From the NCBI GenBank assembly GCA_905250115.1, contig CAJNOI010000177.1:1-64000 (forward strand): a stretch of 64,000 nt of DNA. Reading direction: 5' to 3'. How positions within the stretch are numbered: position 1 is the first letter of the stretch; each line of letters starts with the position of its first letter. Below the pieces are notes generated by a model. That model did no database searches, was not told the DNA's origin, and saw only the letters and a program-made list of their open reading frames with translations. Positions 45,468 to 57,717 of this stretch are shown one piece after another. The stretch is from Adineta steineri (lineage: Eukaryota > Rotifera > Eurotatoria > Adinetida > Adinetidae). The position numbers and the translations under genes were made by a program.

Positions 45468-47541
45468 ATTTTTAAAATACACTTTCTTTTAATCAGATTG
45501 TGAATAGAAAAAGTGCATTTGATCTGTCTTTATATAGGGCTTGTATACAATATATTTTTTCTCTGATTTGTACTTTACCTTCTACCTGTATTTACTACTA
45601 CGTAGTTTTTATTTTTCTCTCCTTCTTTTTATTATTATTACAAGCTATATTTAATACCTACGTCATCTATCTTGATATTGATGGTAGTGAATAGTACAGT
45701 CAGTAAAGTTAATAAAAATTGAAGAGAATGGCTTATGTACTTTAATATTTATTTTCTTTACAACTACAACCAATTACTATGAGAAAGGTCGTTGTGTGTC
45801 GTTGTAGGCGTGCATGCTAGTATCTATTTCATTTACGATACCCCTATCCAGTGATCCTTACCCACATTCACATTCATGTAGTATATACTGAATCTTAAAA
45901 AAATAATAAATATGTTATTTCGACATCAATTACAGATCTATGCTGTATGTAAGAAATAGATGGAATTCTAGCTCTTTTACACAAGATATGTGTTCGTGAT
46001 TTTATTGAATTGTTATGATATTCTGTAAACAATAGAGCAGAAAAAGGAATATCATGTTGCATGTGAATGATTTACGAAGAAAAAAACAACATATTCCTTG
46101 TATAAAATTTTGAAACTTTTGCATAATTATTTTTTAATATTAAATAAGTGCATCGATTTACAAGATTTATTTATAATATATATGAAAGCATACTCTTGAA
46201 GATTTAATAAAATCTACTCTGAAACTGATTACACGATCCATTGATTATAACCATTCATGTATAGATAATTACATATTATAGATTGAAATTCTATCGAATC
46301 ATACCTGTAATATTAGACTCCTTCGAAAGTGTTTCTCTTAGGCGGCACTTGAAACTAATGGCAATAATATTTTAATATATATTTAATTGGAAAGGAAGAA
46401 TATAGCAATTTCTTTTTTCCTCTTCATCTACTAATAAGTTTTGAGCTATTTGTTCTATGAAAACGAACGCTTTCTCGGTGGGTGCGGGTAGATTTTGGTA
46501 GAAGTATTACATCTACGCTCAATTCATATTCACACCTCACATATACACCATCATATCTCATTCAAATCTACTTATGATCAAAAGATGTGGCTAAAACTTA
46601 TTGAACACCTTGAAAGGTTCCTTTGTAAGTTGTATGATTAATCAATTGGTATTTGGACTACTATTCCTACTATAAATACTGCACGAGAATTTGCTACTCG
46701 ATCCTTACTTACGAATGGTGCAATATACTCTTTTTCTAAATAGTGCACAACTCTAGTGAACGACAATTTTTTGTTTGTAGAATGATGCTTAACATATATA
46801 ATTCATCGACTGGTGCATATTTATTCAATTAAGGCTAATGGCAAACGTTGATTCTATGTTACTCGCTATAAAATATCATTAAAAACATACTTGAAAACGT
46901 CTTACAATTATCATGCTGCTTCTCCCTCGATTCTTTTCATTGATTTCTTTATGAAGGCCTCCATTTTCAAGTGTTACATTCATTTAGTTAAGAAACCATT
47001 GTATCTTATCTTTCTAACCAATTAACTATAGCTTCAGGTATGAAAAATATTAGTATAAATATCAGAATAATTTACAATTATCATGCTGCTTCTCCCTCGA
47101 TTCTTTTCATTGATTTTTCTATGAAAGCCGGCACTTTCAAGTGTTACATTCTCATTGAAATAAAAAATCATTGTATCTTATCTTTCTAAGCAATTAACGA
47201 TATCTTCAGGCATGAAAAATATTAGTATAAATATCAGAATAATTTGCATCATTGTATTATATCGTTCGACAGAAGAAAAACAAATTCTTGGTGAGTGTAT
47301 CTTTAATTTCAAACTGTTTTAAAGTAGCGTGGCATTCGAGTCAGAAAATAGGTCACAAACTAGTTTAAGTATAATTCATACAGTTGATGTACAATAACAA
47401 GACTCACAACCATACTATGCATACCACCGTTTTCTTGTCTAAAAAATTCATCGTTTGAAACAATTCTATGGCTAATTCCTAATTCTTTAACGAAAAAAAC
47501 AACACTTGTTTTTTTCATTCTCTTTAAGTGACATCATAATT
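45468..47541. other. 2-kb intergenic incl. start of direct duplication
   Basis: Contains the promoter of gene C, weak GT-rich palindromes near 45805-45880 and 46478-46560, and from about 46850 the upstream part of the direct duplication, with an internal ~170-bp tandem repeat (TTACAATTATCATGCTGC at 46902 and 47072). A short exon-like piece at about 47212-47291 (NISINIRIICIIVLYRST, then a GTGAGT donor) may be a decayed first exon. Confidence 0.45.
45528..45537 (-). promoter_or_regulatory. TATA box of hydrolase gene C
   Basis: On the minus strand CTATATAAAG lies about 60 bp upstream of the ATG at 45467, matching the position in gene A. Confidence 0.65.
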
Positions 47542-48834
47542 ATGGTATCAAAACAAATACAAATATGTCTTCTTATGATATATTTTCTGTTACATTCAAC
47601 ATGTAAGTCAACAATTATTGTCAGGCAAAAAGTCATCATCAGTTTTAGTTGGAGGTCCACATGAACGACGCTTGTTGAAACATTTGTTCGTTAAACAGGA
47701 ACATAATCCACTTGAACGGCCAGCTAAAAATGATTTAGAAACGATGTCTCTCGATCTCAGCTTCAGTCTTATAAAACTCATTGACTACGTAAATGAAACT
47801 AAAATTTAATTCTATTTACATCATTGATTGATTGATTAAATATAAATAGGATGTGAAGAAAGGAATTCTCACTAGTAAAATGTGGATGACTCAAGTATGT
47901 ATGTTTGTCGACAAATATTTATAATTTTCTCTTATATTCATCAGAATTGGGTGGATTACAGTATGACATGGAAACCGAAAGATTATGGTAACATTACTGA
48001 GATACGACTACCGAGCACAAAAATCTGGTCTCCAGATGTTGTTCTGTATAACAAGTAGATCTAGAAAAATATCTTTTGCTGATAAAGACTTCTTTTTTTG
48101 TAAAGTGTTGATGAGAATTATGACAATCAGATGAAAACTAATGTGATTGTCAAACATACTGGAGACATTTTATATGTTTCACCGAGAATATTCGAATCAA
48201 CATGCTCGTCCAATGCGACATCAGCCCCATTTGTAAGTATCACTTATTGCTCAAAAAGATCTGATTCTATTTGTATTTTATTGAATATATAGACGTGTTC
48301 GTTGAAATTTGGATCATGGACATTCGATAAAACTAGTGCGTAGTAGACCAAATGTTAGAAGAGGACTTCATGAGATCTCCTCTCACTACATATTTTCAGT
48401 TTAGAGTTGAATGCATGAATATTCAATAAATGTTATTTGTTATTTAGGAATTAATCTGATAACATCAACCGACAAAGGCCAAATGGATTCATATATTCCG
48501 AATGATGAATGGAAATTAATAGGTAAATGATCACAGTTTGGGCGGTGTATTTATTTATTTTTCTGTGCTAGATTTCTCTTTAATACGCACTGACGATAAA
48601 TACGAATGCTGTGAAGAGATTTATCCATCCGTTACGTTATATATAAAAATGCATCAAAATTTCAATCACTTACCAATAAATATCAATGGCACTGAAAACG
48701 AGGATGTCTAGCCATCATTTATATGACAACATTTCTTTTTTCATATCTATGTATGTTTGCTGTTCTTCACAACATTAATAAACTATCATATAATATTCAT
48801 GACAAAAAGATTCATGTTTAACTTTTTCTGTAGT
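46850..48834 (+). repeat. direct duplication, copy 1 (AChBP-like gene and upstream)
   Basis: About 2 kb that recurs in the same orientation at 54393-56210. Introns and flanks are conserved. Copy 1 has an extra ~170-bp upstream tandem unit. Confidence 0.88.
47542..48711 (+). CDS. acetylcholine-binding-protein-like (soluble Cys-loop ligand domain), copy 1
   Basis: Eight small exons splice to about 254 residues. A signal peptide (VSKQIQICLLMIYFLLHST) precedes the nicotinic receptor ligand-binding fold: GGPHERRLLKHLF, PLERP, WMTQNWVDY (loop D Trp), IWSPDVVLYNN (loop A Tyr), KFGSWTFD (loop B Trp) and KYECCEEIY (loop C with vicinal cysteines and Tyr). The aromatic box for quaternary amines is therefore complete. 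The Cys loop is short (C-x10-C, STCSSNATSAPFTC). The chain ends 28 residues after EEIY with no membrane spans, as in molluscan AChBP. Exon 1 joins exon 2 across a GT-AG intron of only 22 nt. Confidence 0.9.
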
Positions 48835-49568
48835 ATAAAAATAAAAGACATTATCAATTTATCTAAAACTATAATCTGTTCGGCAAGTATAGCATATATA
48901 AAAATAATGAGATTCAGTCAACAAACATTTGCGTAAAGAATGTAAAAAAACTAAAAATTAATTTCACTTCAATGAATATTCGTCGGCAGTTTTGTCTGCT
49001 TCATTTTTATACTGTAAAACCTGGACTGCTCGTCCAATTGGTTTATGGCTTGTATATGAATAAGTCTATAATCTGTGGTTCTCTTCTGTCGATTCTCGAA
49101 TAAGACTGTTAGTAAGAAGAAAAACAAGTCATACTTAATTGTTGTTTTCTAGAGGACATAAGAAAGAGACGAGAATATGATATTTTCTGAGTGCTGCAAA
49201 TATTTATTATAGAGTAGTATTATCGTTGCTCCTTTTTGTTCTTTATTCTTCTTCTTTCATAAAGCAAGAATCATCTTTCTCTTCATAATATTCTCTCCTT
49301 AAAAACTCAACTTTATGAGTAGAATGTGAGGTAATGAAAGAGAATCAGTATTCTTTATGGCACGAGATATATCGTGTTATAATAAGTAGAATAAGAAAAA
49401 CTATGACGTCATGTCAGTACTTCTTCCGTTCTATTCTCAAAAGAAAAAGAAATAGAGCGCACATCGTTTTCTTTTATTAATATACCTTATCAAAAAGTAG
49501 AAAAGAAAAAATGAGTATAGTGTTTCATTTCTAATCGAAAAGCTTATGATGGTATTTTAACTGGCACA
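48712..49568. other. intergenic spacer
   Basis: First 120 bp belong to the direct duplication; the rest is AT-rich spacer before the rhomboid gene. Confidence 0.4.
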
Positions 49569-50815
49569 ATGGATGCTAATGAGAATTTTCAGTTGGAAAT
49601 AGAAGAACCATTCGTGATCCGAGTCGAAGAACCAGTTTCTACTAGGAAAAACAAGGTCTGCTCTTGGTTTCGACGTCTCTTCAATATTGATGATATACCC
49701 AATCAAAAACATCATCGCCCAATATTCATTATTGTTATGTGTATTTTACATATTTTAATTTTTCTTTTAACCTACATTACGATTAATTGGATGGGTGAAA
49801 ATTTTGCGTTTGGTTTATTTGATCTTTTAAAATTTTACGTCCCATGTATGCGTCCAACATCTGCAAGTATTCGTACAAGTATCGTTAGTTGTAATCCATC
49901 AATGAAAAATACAACATGTTTATATGACGATCAACTCAGAAAGATGTGTTTCTCTTTCTTATATCCACATCAATTATGGCGATTGGTAACTGTTAACTTG
50001 CTTCATTTTGATGGGTACCACTTACTGGCAAATCTATTGAAACAACTTTTGTACGGCATTCTGCTAGAACAGAAATATGGTTCATTTCGTATGATTCTTA
50101 TTTATTGGTTTTCAGAGTTGGGTGCTAGTTTAAGTTCTATGATTAAAAATAGAGAAAAAGGTAAACAGATCTTTCAAATAATATTTCTTATTAAAGTTGT
50201 TTGAAAAAAATGTAATGAAATTCAATAGACAAAGCGAGAGAAATGAGCGGCAGATGCTTTTGCATTAGATATGTTCACAATTTTCAAAATACATTCAAAT
50301 GTATGGAGCAATTTTTTTTAATATGTTAATTCTGAATATCGAGGATTGACTTTCCAGAGTTATGACTATTTTTTATCTCTTTAGGTGGAATTGGAGCTTC
50401 CGGTGCTATGTACGGTCTAATGTTATTCTTCACTGTCGATCGTCTTCGTGCATTGCAAATAAATATCGAACGTCATATTTTAATAGTGATACAACTAGTT
50501 CTTTTTGTGTTAATTCCTGTCATGAGCACTACACTTCCAACAATTATTTTCGAGCTCAATGTAGCACATTCAGCTCATGTTGGTGGTGGTTTAGTGGGTT
50601 TTCTCTTTGCGATCAGTATGCTCGATTGTCCTTTGTTACGAAATAGCGAACATGGAATCTATCAAACAGTATGTCACGGAATAGGATTTGTTCTTCTCTC
50701 TCTCTATTTTGTTATAACTATAACAATTTCTTTTCTGATGGATACTCCAATTGTCGACGCAATTTTATACAAGCCTAAGTTATACGTCGACTATTCTACC
50801 AAAGGATTCAATTAA
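49569..50815 (+). CDS. rhomboid-family intramembrane serine protease
   Basis: Two exons (49569-50160, 50385-50815) give 340 residues. A ~55-residue cytoplasmic N-terminus is followed by a first span (IFIIVMCILHILIFLLTYI), a long lumenal loop with cysteines, and the six-helix core. Catalytic features are all present: the oxyanion His/Asn in HFDGYHLLANLLKQ, the nucleophile GIGASGAMYG and the His in NVAHSAHVGGGLVGF. Rhomboids cleave substrates within membranes, for example growth-factor precursors. The loop and extra spans suggest a secretory-pathway type rather than mitochondrial PARL. Substrate unknown. Confidence 0.9.
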
Positions 50816-50822
50816 TATTCGC

Positions 50823-50889
50823 AAGGATGTATATGGCTGTGGGTGTAAATACGAAATATATTTACTTGTTACACCCACCCACCCTCAAG
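50823..50889. repeat. TTGAG/TGTGGG-type hairpin
   Basis: Arms GGCTGTGGGTGTAA and TTACACCCACCCACCC with closing CTCAAG. Lies immediately after the rhomboid stop codon. Confidence 0.6.
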
Positions 50890-51184
50890 ATGATGACAAA
50901 AACATTTTGTACAAAGCAACTTGTGTAGTTTGAAAACATATTTTTTTACTAGACATTTCTTTATGTCGTTTTTCTTTTTCTGTGGAATGAGTCACTAACT
51001 TGTTCGTTGCTTTCACCATCATAATGCAATATTCTTTCTGATTCATCCTATATAATGTAAAAAAATACCTTCGTTCTCTTTCACTACTATTGACGCAACT
51101 TCGCTCCTCACACACACGTGTGCACACCCTATATAAAGAGCCAACTTACGTGAGAACAGCGCATTCATTCAAACAAACGTCAAC
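50890..51184. other. promoter region of VWA gene
   Basis: Contains the TATA box listed next; no other gene. Confidence 0.45.
51129..51138 (+). promoter_or_regulatory. TATA box upstream of VIT/VWA gene
   Basis: CTATATAAAG lies 47-56 bp before the ATG at 51185, a normal spacing for a short 5' UTR. Confidence 0.6.
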
Positions 51185-53785
51185 ATGCTTCGAATCAAAC
51201 GTGATGTATCAGTATCTGGTATTTTTGCACAAGAACAATCACAGTATGTACCTTTAAAACGAGTGAGTGTTGACTCAACAATTCGGGCATTTGCTGCTGA
51301 TGTGACTATTACACAAATATTTCGAAATGACGAAACAGTGCCAATCGAAGCAGTTTATTGTTTTCCGATTGAAGAACAAGCAGCGATTTACAAATTTAAA
51401 GCTCAGATAGATGATCGAGAAATTAATGCTCAGTTGAAAGAGAAGAAAGAAGCACAACAAGAATATAACAATGCTCTGCAGCAAGGTCATGGTGCTTATC
51501 TATTAGAACAAGATGAAAAGTCTCAGGACTGTTTTATTATTAATGTTGGTGCTTTACCACCATCGAAAGAATGCACGATTACTATTGGTTACGTATCAGA
51601 ATTAAATCTTGTTCATAATTCAACTATTCAATTTGTTGTACCGACGGCAATTGCACCACGTTACAGTCCCGACAAAAATGGAATCGCATCACCAGCAGGC
51701 ACTACTTCTAAATACGTTCAAGTGAGCCCATATACCATCGATTTTCGTTGTTATATTGAAAAAACATTGGGATCTCAAAAGGAACAAATTACTCGAGTTA
51801 GTTCACCATCACATTCAATTGAAATCAATCTTGCTCAAGAAGATGCTTATGTGGTGACATTCGCTCAGGAGAATACTCATTTAGATCGAGATATTTTAAT
51901 TAATATTCAACTTTCTGATCAACGAAATAGTACCATTACAGCAGTAGAATCTGGTGCAGTAATGGCTACTTTTCTTCCAACTGAAAATGATTGTCATCAA
52001 GCATTGAGAAATGATGATTTAACTAATGAATTTATTTTTATTGTCGACTGTAGTGGATCAATGCAGGATGAAAATAAAATTGGATTAGCTCGACAAGCTA
52101 TGTTACTCTTTTTCAAAAGTTTACCTGTTAATTGTTATTTCAATATAGTTCGATTTGGTTCTCAATATGAGACTCTATTCAATGAAATTACTGCAGTTTA
52201 CAACGAAAACAACGCTCAACAAGCCGAACAACTCATTAAACAGATGCAAGCCGATCTCGGCGGAACCGAACTAGTAAGTCTTATCTCTTTTTAACTTGAT
52301 AATGATTATGACTGTGTTTATTTTTAGTTGCGACCTATACAATGGCTTAAAGAAAATGTACCTAGTCAAGGCCGTGCACGTCAAGTATTTCTTTTAACCG
52401 ACGGAGAAATTTCTAATGTGACAGAAGTACTTGATCTCTGCCGATCAATGGCGACGTCTACTCGTATATTCTCGTTTGGATTAGGACAATCTCCTAGTCG
52501 AGCATTAGTAAAAGGTCTCGCTCGTACGACTAATGGTCGGTTTGTTTTTATTCCACCTAATAGTAGCGTCGATTTATATGTTGGAGAACAATTACAAAAA
52601 GCACTTCAACCATGTATTACGAATGTTCATGCCAAATGGAATCTTGGAACTCCAGTTCAAACTGCTCCTACTCAATTACCACCAGTTTATGTTAATGATC
52701 GTTTGATTGTTTATGCTTTGCTCGAAGACAAAACGGTTCCTTTTGATCACAACTCGTCTGTCGAACTACAAATTGGTTCTGAACATCGTTCAATAGGCAT
52801 GGCCAAAATCAACCATATACCCAGTGTGAGTAGTAATGAAACAATCGCTCGTCTAGCGGCTAAAGCACTCATTCTTGAATTACAACACGCTAAACTACCG
52901 TCATCGAACACGAAAACTGGTTCGACACAGGCAAGATTTCAAGAACTGCAAAAAGCGATGGAGACCAAAGAGGAAAAGATGGAAACCTCATCGGAAGAGA
53001 CGACCAAACAACGTATTATTACATTATCACTGAAGTATAACATATTGAGTCCTCTTACAGCATTTGTTGGAATTGAGAAACGAACGAATACAAGTAAGAC
53101 CGACATGATCCTTCGAGAAGTACCCATTCAAATTTCTGCGGACGATCAGCACTTGCAGAGATCCGGTAGTGGACGTGGTTTTGGTGGGCTTGGCCTTGGT
53201 AGGGGAGGCGCTCTTAGACATCGGAAGATTTTACCTGAGGGCATACAAAGTCGTCGTCGTGTGACACGCTCTGCGACAGCATATGCTTCTAATTCAAATC
53301 TGATGTTGTCAAAGAAGAAACAAAGACTGGTGGGAGAACCTACGGTGAATCAACACCATGTAGCAATGATGTCAGCAGAAGCAAGTGCCTTGGAAGAAGA
53401 TGACGCTGATGATTTCTCCGACACAATATCGAAAAAAAAGAAGATAAAGTCGCCGATAAAAGAAATATGGCCATCGAATGATGATGATGTAGTTCGATAC
53501 TTGATTGATAAACAAAAGTTTAATGGTCTCTGGGACCTTGATTCGCAAGCCGTTCAAAATTTGACTGGAAAAACGCTTGCTGAATTTCTTCAGAACAATA
53601 GTCAAATTGAACAGCAAGTTCTTATCTCAGCTATTATCGTCGTCGTACTAGAAACACGTTTTGCATCGTTACAAACATTGTGGCATGGCATCGTTCAAAA
53701 GGCTCGCAAACGTCTCGTCAACTTACTTGGACCAGATCCGACAATTCTTCATCAACTTCTGGAAAATATTCAAAAACAGTTTTAA
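51185..53785 (+). CDS. VIT and VWA domain protein, VWA5A-like
   Basis: Two exons (51185-52273, 52328-53785; 54-nt intron) encode 848 residues. An N-terminal VIT domain (about 1-150: VDSTIRAFAADVTITQIFRN, EAVYCFPIEEQAAIYKF, GALPPSKECTITIGYVSEL) is followed by a VWA domain (about 280-460). Its MIDAS is FIVDCSGSMQDENK with the later LGGTEL threonine and LLTDGEISN aspartate, so metal binding is intact. A basic Gly/Arg-rich segment (SGRGFGGLGLGRGG) and a C-terminal helical WDLDSQAV domain complete it. This order fits VWA5A/LOH11CR2A and the vault-PARP C-terminal region; a cytosolic protein of unclear function. Confidence 0.9.
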
Positions 53786-54392
53786 ATAGAAATTAATTAA
53801 TAATAAAAGTATCATCTTTTCACACTAATGTTGAATTTAATTATTGCACAAGAGTGATAAGCGAATGGAACCACATATAGAAAAATTATTTTAGAACTTT
53901 TCTAAATAAAAAGAAAGCAATATCAGTTATTTAAACACTTTTATTTTCTACTTAATAGTATAAAAGTCAGTAGGAGCGTAACTGCCAGTTGAACTGGAGA
54001 GGGATGAACTCCATACTCATAACTGTTTCAGCTTTATCCAGCCATATTTTGAGCGTTATTATAATTTGATCTTACTAATCTTTTGAAAAATCAAGAATAT
54101 TCTCGTAACGTCTAAAACTAAATAGTTTTTGCAAGCATTTGTACACGGTTTCGGTACAGTTGGGCAAGATCTACAAGATCCTAAATATCAAAAAAAGATT
54201 TTGATCTTTTTCAGTATGAAACTTCAGAAACCTGTGAAAATTAATAAAAATCTTACAGTAGTAAGTAGTATGCTTCCCTTTCAATAACTTCGTTGATCGA
54301 CTAGTTTGGAGTGTAGATGTTGTCTAACAGAACATATACGTTCACACTCCTCGATACTGTTTTACAATGAATTTTTCAACTAAGAATGATGG
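53786..54392. other. intergenic spacer
   Basis: Plain AT-rich spacer with one weak palindrome near 54305-54350 (GGAGTGTAGATG and TTCACACTCC). Confidence 0.4.
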
Positions 54393-56210
54393 TAAACGTT
54401 TGTTGCCTGTTGACCGCTAAAATATCATTAAAAATATACTTGAAAACGTCTTACAATTATCATGTTGCTTCTCCCTCGATACTTTTCATTGATTTTTTTA
54501 TGAAGGCTTCCATTTTCAAGTGTTACATTCATTTAGATAAGAAAGCATTGTATCTTATCTTTCTAAGCAATTAACGATATCTTCAGGCATGAAAGATATT
54601 AGTATAAATATCAGAATAATTTGCATCATTGTATTATATCGTTCGACAGAACAAAAACAAATTCTTGGTGAGTGTATCTTTAATTTCAAACTGTTTCAAA
54701 GTAGCGTGGCATTCGAGTCAGAAAAAAGGTCACAAACTAGTTTAAGTATAATTGATACAGTTGATGTACAAATAACAAGACTCACAACCATACTAAGCAT
54801 ACCACCGTTTCCTTATCTCAAAAATTCATCGTTTGAAACAATTCTATGGCTAATTTCTAATTCTTTAACAAAAAAAACAACACTTGTTTTTTTCATTCTC
54901 TTTAAGTGACATCATAATTATGGTATCAAAACAAATACAAATATGTCTTCTTATGATATATTTTCTGTTACATTCAACATGTAAGTCAACAATTATTTTC
55001 AGGCAAAAAGTCATCGTCAGTTTTAGTTGGAGGTCCACATGAACGACGCTTGTTGAAACATTTGTTCGTTAAACAAGAACACAATCCACTTGAACGACCA
55101 GCTAAAAATGATTCAGAAACAGTGTCTGTCGATCTCAGATTCAGTCTCATAGAACTCATTGACTACGTAAATGAAACTAAAATTTAATTGTATTTACATC
55201 ATTGATTGATTGATTAAATATAAATAGGATGTGAAGAAAGGAATTCTCACTAGTAAAATGTGGATGACTCAAGTATGTATGTTTGTCGACAAAGATTGAT
55301 AATTTTCTCTTATATTCATCAGAATTGGGTGGATTACAGTATGACATGGAAACCGAAAGATTATGGTAACATTACTGGGATACGATTACCGAGCGCAAAA
55401 ATCTGGTCTCCAGATGTTGTTCTGTATAACAAGTAGATCTAAAAAAATATCTTTTGCTAATAAACTCTTCCTTTTTTGTAAAGTGTTGATGAGAATTATG
55501 ACAATCAAATGAAAACTAATGTAGTTATCCAATATACTGGAGAAATTATACACGTTTCACCGCGAATATTCAAATCAACATGCTCGTCCAATGCGACATC
55601 AGCCCCATTTGTAAGTATCACTTATTGCTCAAAAAGATCTGATTCTATTTGTATTTTATTGAATATATAGACGTGTTCGTTGAAATTTGGATCATGGACA
55701 TTCGATAAAACTAGTGCGTAGTAGACCAAATGTTAGAAGAGGACCCCATGAGATCTCCTCTCACTACATATTTTCAGTTTAGAGTTGAATGCATGAATAT
55801 TTGATAAATGTTATTTGTTATTTAGGAGTTAATCTGACAACAGGAATCGAGGGAATTGATATGACTTCATATATTCCGAATGATGAATGGAAGTTAATAG
55901 GTAAATGATCATAGTTATTCAGACAATGCTTTTATTATTTTTCTGCCTTAGATTCCTCTGCCAAAAATATGGAAGAGAAATACGATTGTTGTGAAGAGAT
56001 TTATCAATCCGTTACGTTATATATTAAAATGCATCAAAATTTCAATCACTTACCGATAAATATCAATGGCACTGAAAACGAGGATGTCTAGCTATCATTT
56101 ATATAATAATATTTCTTTTTTCATATCTATGTTTGTTATTCTCCATAAGATTAATAAACTATGATAGAATATTCATGACAAAAGGATTCATCTTCAATTT
56201 TTTTCTATAG
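54393..56210 (+). repeat. direct duplication, copy 2 (AChBP-like gene and upstream)
   Basis: Second copy of the 2-kb segment at 46850-48834. Upstream, an open frame at 54589-54909 (start MKDISINIRIICIIVLY) is intact here but frameshifted by one base in copy 1; its product is not recognised and a GTGAGT donor inside suggests a relic first exon. Confidence 0.88.
54920..56091 (+). CDS. acetylcholine-binding-protein-like, copy 2
   Basis: Same eight-exon plan as the gene at 47542, including the 22-nt first intron (GTAAGT at the donor, TTATTTTCAG at the acceptor). All ligand-pocket aromatics are retained: QNWVDY, VVLYNN, GSWTFD, KYDCCEEIY. The protein likewise ends at NGTENEDV with no membrane span. 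Differences from copy 1 cluster in three stretches: the strand NVVIQYTGEIIHVSPRIFKS, the segment VNLTTGIEGIDMTSYIP and the loop before the vicinal cysteines (DSSAKNMEEKYDCC). Exon 1 and the last 40 residues are nearly unchanged. This suggests two expressed paralogs with different ligand preference (inference). Confidence 0.9.
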
Positions 56211-56247
56211 TTACCGTGAGATTTCTACATAAAACTGTATGACACTA

Positions 56248-56317
56248 TTGAGGGTGTGGGTCTGGAAGTGACAATATGTTATTTGTCACAGTCGCACACC
56301 CACACCCACACCCTCAA
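56248..56317. repeat. TTGAG/TGTGGG-type hairpin of array unit 1
   Basis: TTGAGGGTGTGGGT pairs with ACCCACACCCTCAA; the right arm contains three CCCACA units. Confidence 0.75.
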
Positions 56318-56512
56318 CGTCTCTTCTTTTTATATTTCATCAAAGTAAGATTATTAATACTTTAGGTAATTTATTAATTAAACTAATAAAGGCGTCAGGT
56401 ATAACGACCGACCAAACTACAACAACATTCTTACGACTGTTCTTAGATTCGAAGTTTGAGGTAAAGCAAAAAGTTTACTACTAAATTTTTAAATATCTTG
56501 TGTCTCCATACA

Positions 56513-56689
56513 GAAGCTCAACAATTACAAAATATCGCTGTTCATTTAACAAATCAATTCAAGCGAATAAAATATTATCCATGTCCGTTAAATAAAAACG
56601 AGTTGTGGAAGATGGAAGAGGACATGCTATATAAACTTGTTGAAAATATGCAAGCTTCCAGTCATCTTCAAACAACCAGCAGCAATTAA
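56513..56689 (+). pseudogene. array unit 1, second exon
   Basis: Open from the acceptor to a stop at 56689 (AQQLQNIAVHLTNQFKR, MEEDMLYKLVENMQ, SSHLQTTSSN). The preceding exon-like block (about 56402-56461) ends in a phase that does not join it cleanly, so the unit is probably broken. Confidence 0.45.
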
Positions 56690-56877
56690 CAAAACAACAA
56701 TAGCAACATCCATATCAAAGCAAAGTATTTATAGGCTTCAAACCTCTATAATCATATGAAAAAAACATACAGAAATGATATTCAAGTCTTAATTTTTATG
56801 AACTTTTCGACATTTCTTTGATTCATTTAAATTCGAAATAAATTACTATAATCAGTGATTAAACATCTTGAGAATGA

Positions 56878-56923
56878 GTGTAGATGAGGAAGAGATAGCC
56901 CCTCCCATACTCACAGCCCCAAG
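56878..56923. repeat. TTGAG-type hairpin
   Basis: CTTGAGAATGAGTGTAGATG and CATACTCACAGCCCCAAG form an imperfect palindrome. Confidence 0.4.
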
Positions 56924-57353
56924 ATTTCTGTGAATGCTGATTGAATTAGAAGTAAAAGAAAAATATTAATATTAACTTTGCTAAGTATTTTGTATTTTTA
57001 TACATAGGGTGAAGCATTAAAAGATATTGGTATCTATCTTTAAGATGAACATGATCGTTCAAATGGGTTTGGTACACTTTGCCGAGTGATTGCTCTGCCG
57101 ACAATTAATGGGTTGAAATAAAAAGTAACAATTTGTTGAGGGTGTGGATCTGGAAGTGACAATATGTTATTTATCTCGGTCGAACACCCACCCTTTATAT
57201 TTTACATAATCAATTATTTAATTCAATATTTTATGGCAACAACCGCCAAAACTTCAGCAACATTTCTTAAACATGCTCATGGAATCAAAATTTGAAGTAA
57301 AACAAAAATTTTAATATAAACTTTATTAAATATTTTGTATTTTCATATATAGA

Positions 57354-57479
57354 GCGAGGAATTAGCCAACATTACACAATACGTTACACATGAACTTGAA
57401 CTAGCAACTGATGACGACGAAATAAAGTTGTTGAAAATGGAAGTGGACTTGCTATATAACCTAGTTGGTTATTTGTAAG
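57354..57479 (+). pseudogene. array unit 2, second exon
   Basis: Joined in phase to the block ending 57300 (QQPPKLQQHFLNMLMESKFE), it reads SEELANITQYVTHELEL, then MEVDLLYNLVGYL and a TAA one motif earlier than in unit 3, so it is shortened. No upstream start codon except an internal Met. Confidence 0.45.
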
Positions 57480-57669
57480 CCTCCGGCCATCTTCAAACAA
57501 ACAACAGCAATTAACAAAACAACAACAACAGTATTCGCAGAATTTAATAATCTATTGATTTTTATTCAACATTTGTTATAAAATCTTGAGGATGTGGGTA
57601 TGGGTGTGGATCTGAAAATGAGAATATGTTATTTATCACAGCTGAATACTCACACCCACCCCCGCCCGC

Positions 57670-57679
57670 NNNNNNNNNN
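57670..57679. other. assembly gap (10 N) in a hairpin
   Basis: The gap falls in the right arm of the hairpin starting 57586, a likely assembly break caused by the palindrome. Confidence 0.9.
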
Positions 57680-57717
57680 ATATTTTACATAATCAATTAT
57701 TTAATTCAATATTTTAT

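Noticed and set aside
53027..53617. Minus-strand frames within the VIT/VWA gene
   Set aside because: Antisense shadows; the sense frame is continuous with domain motifs.
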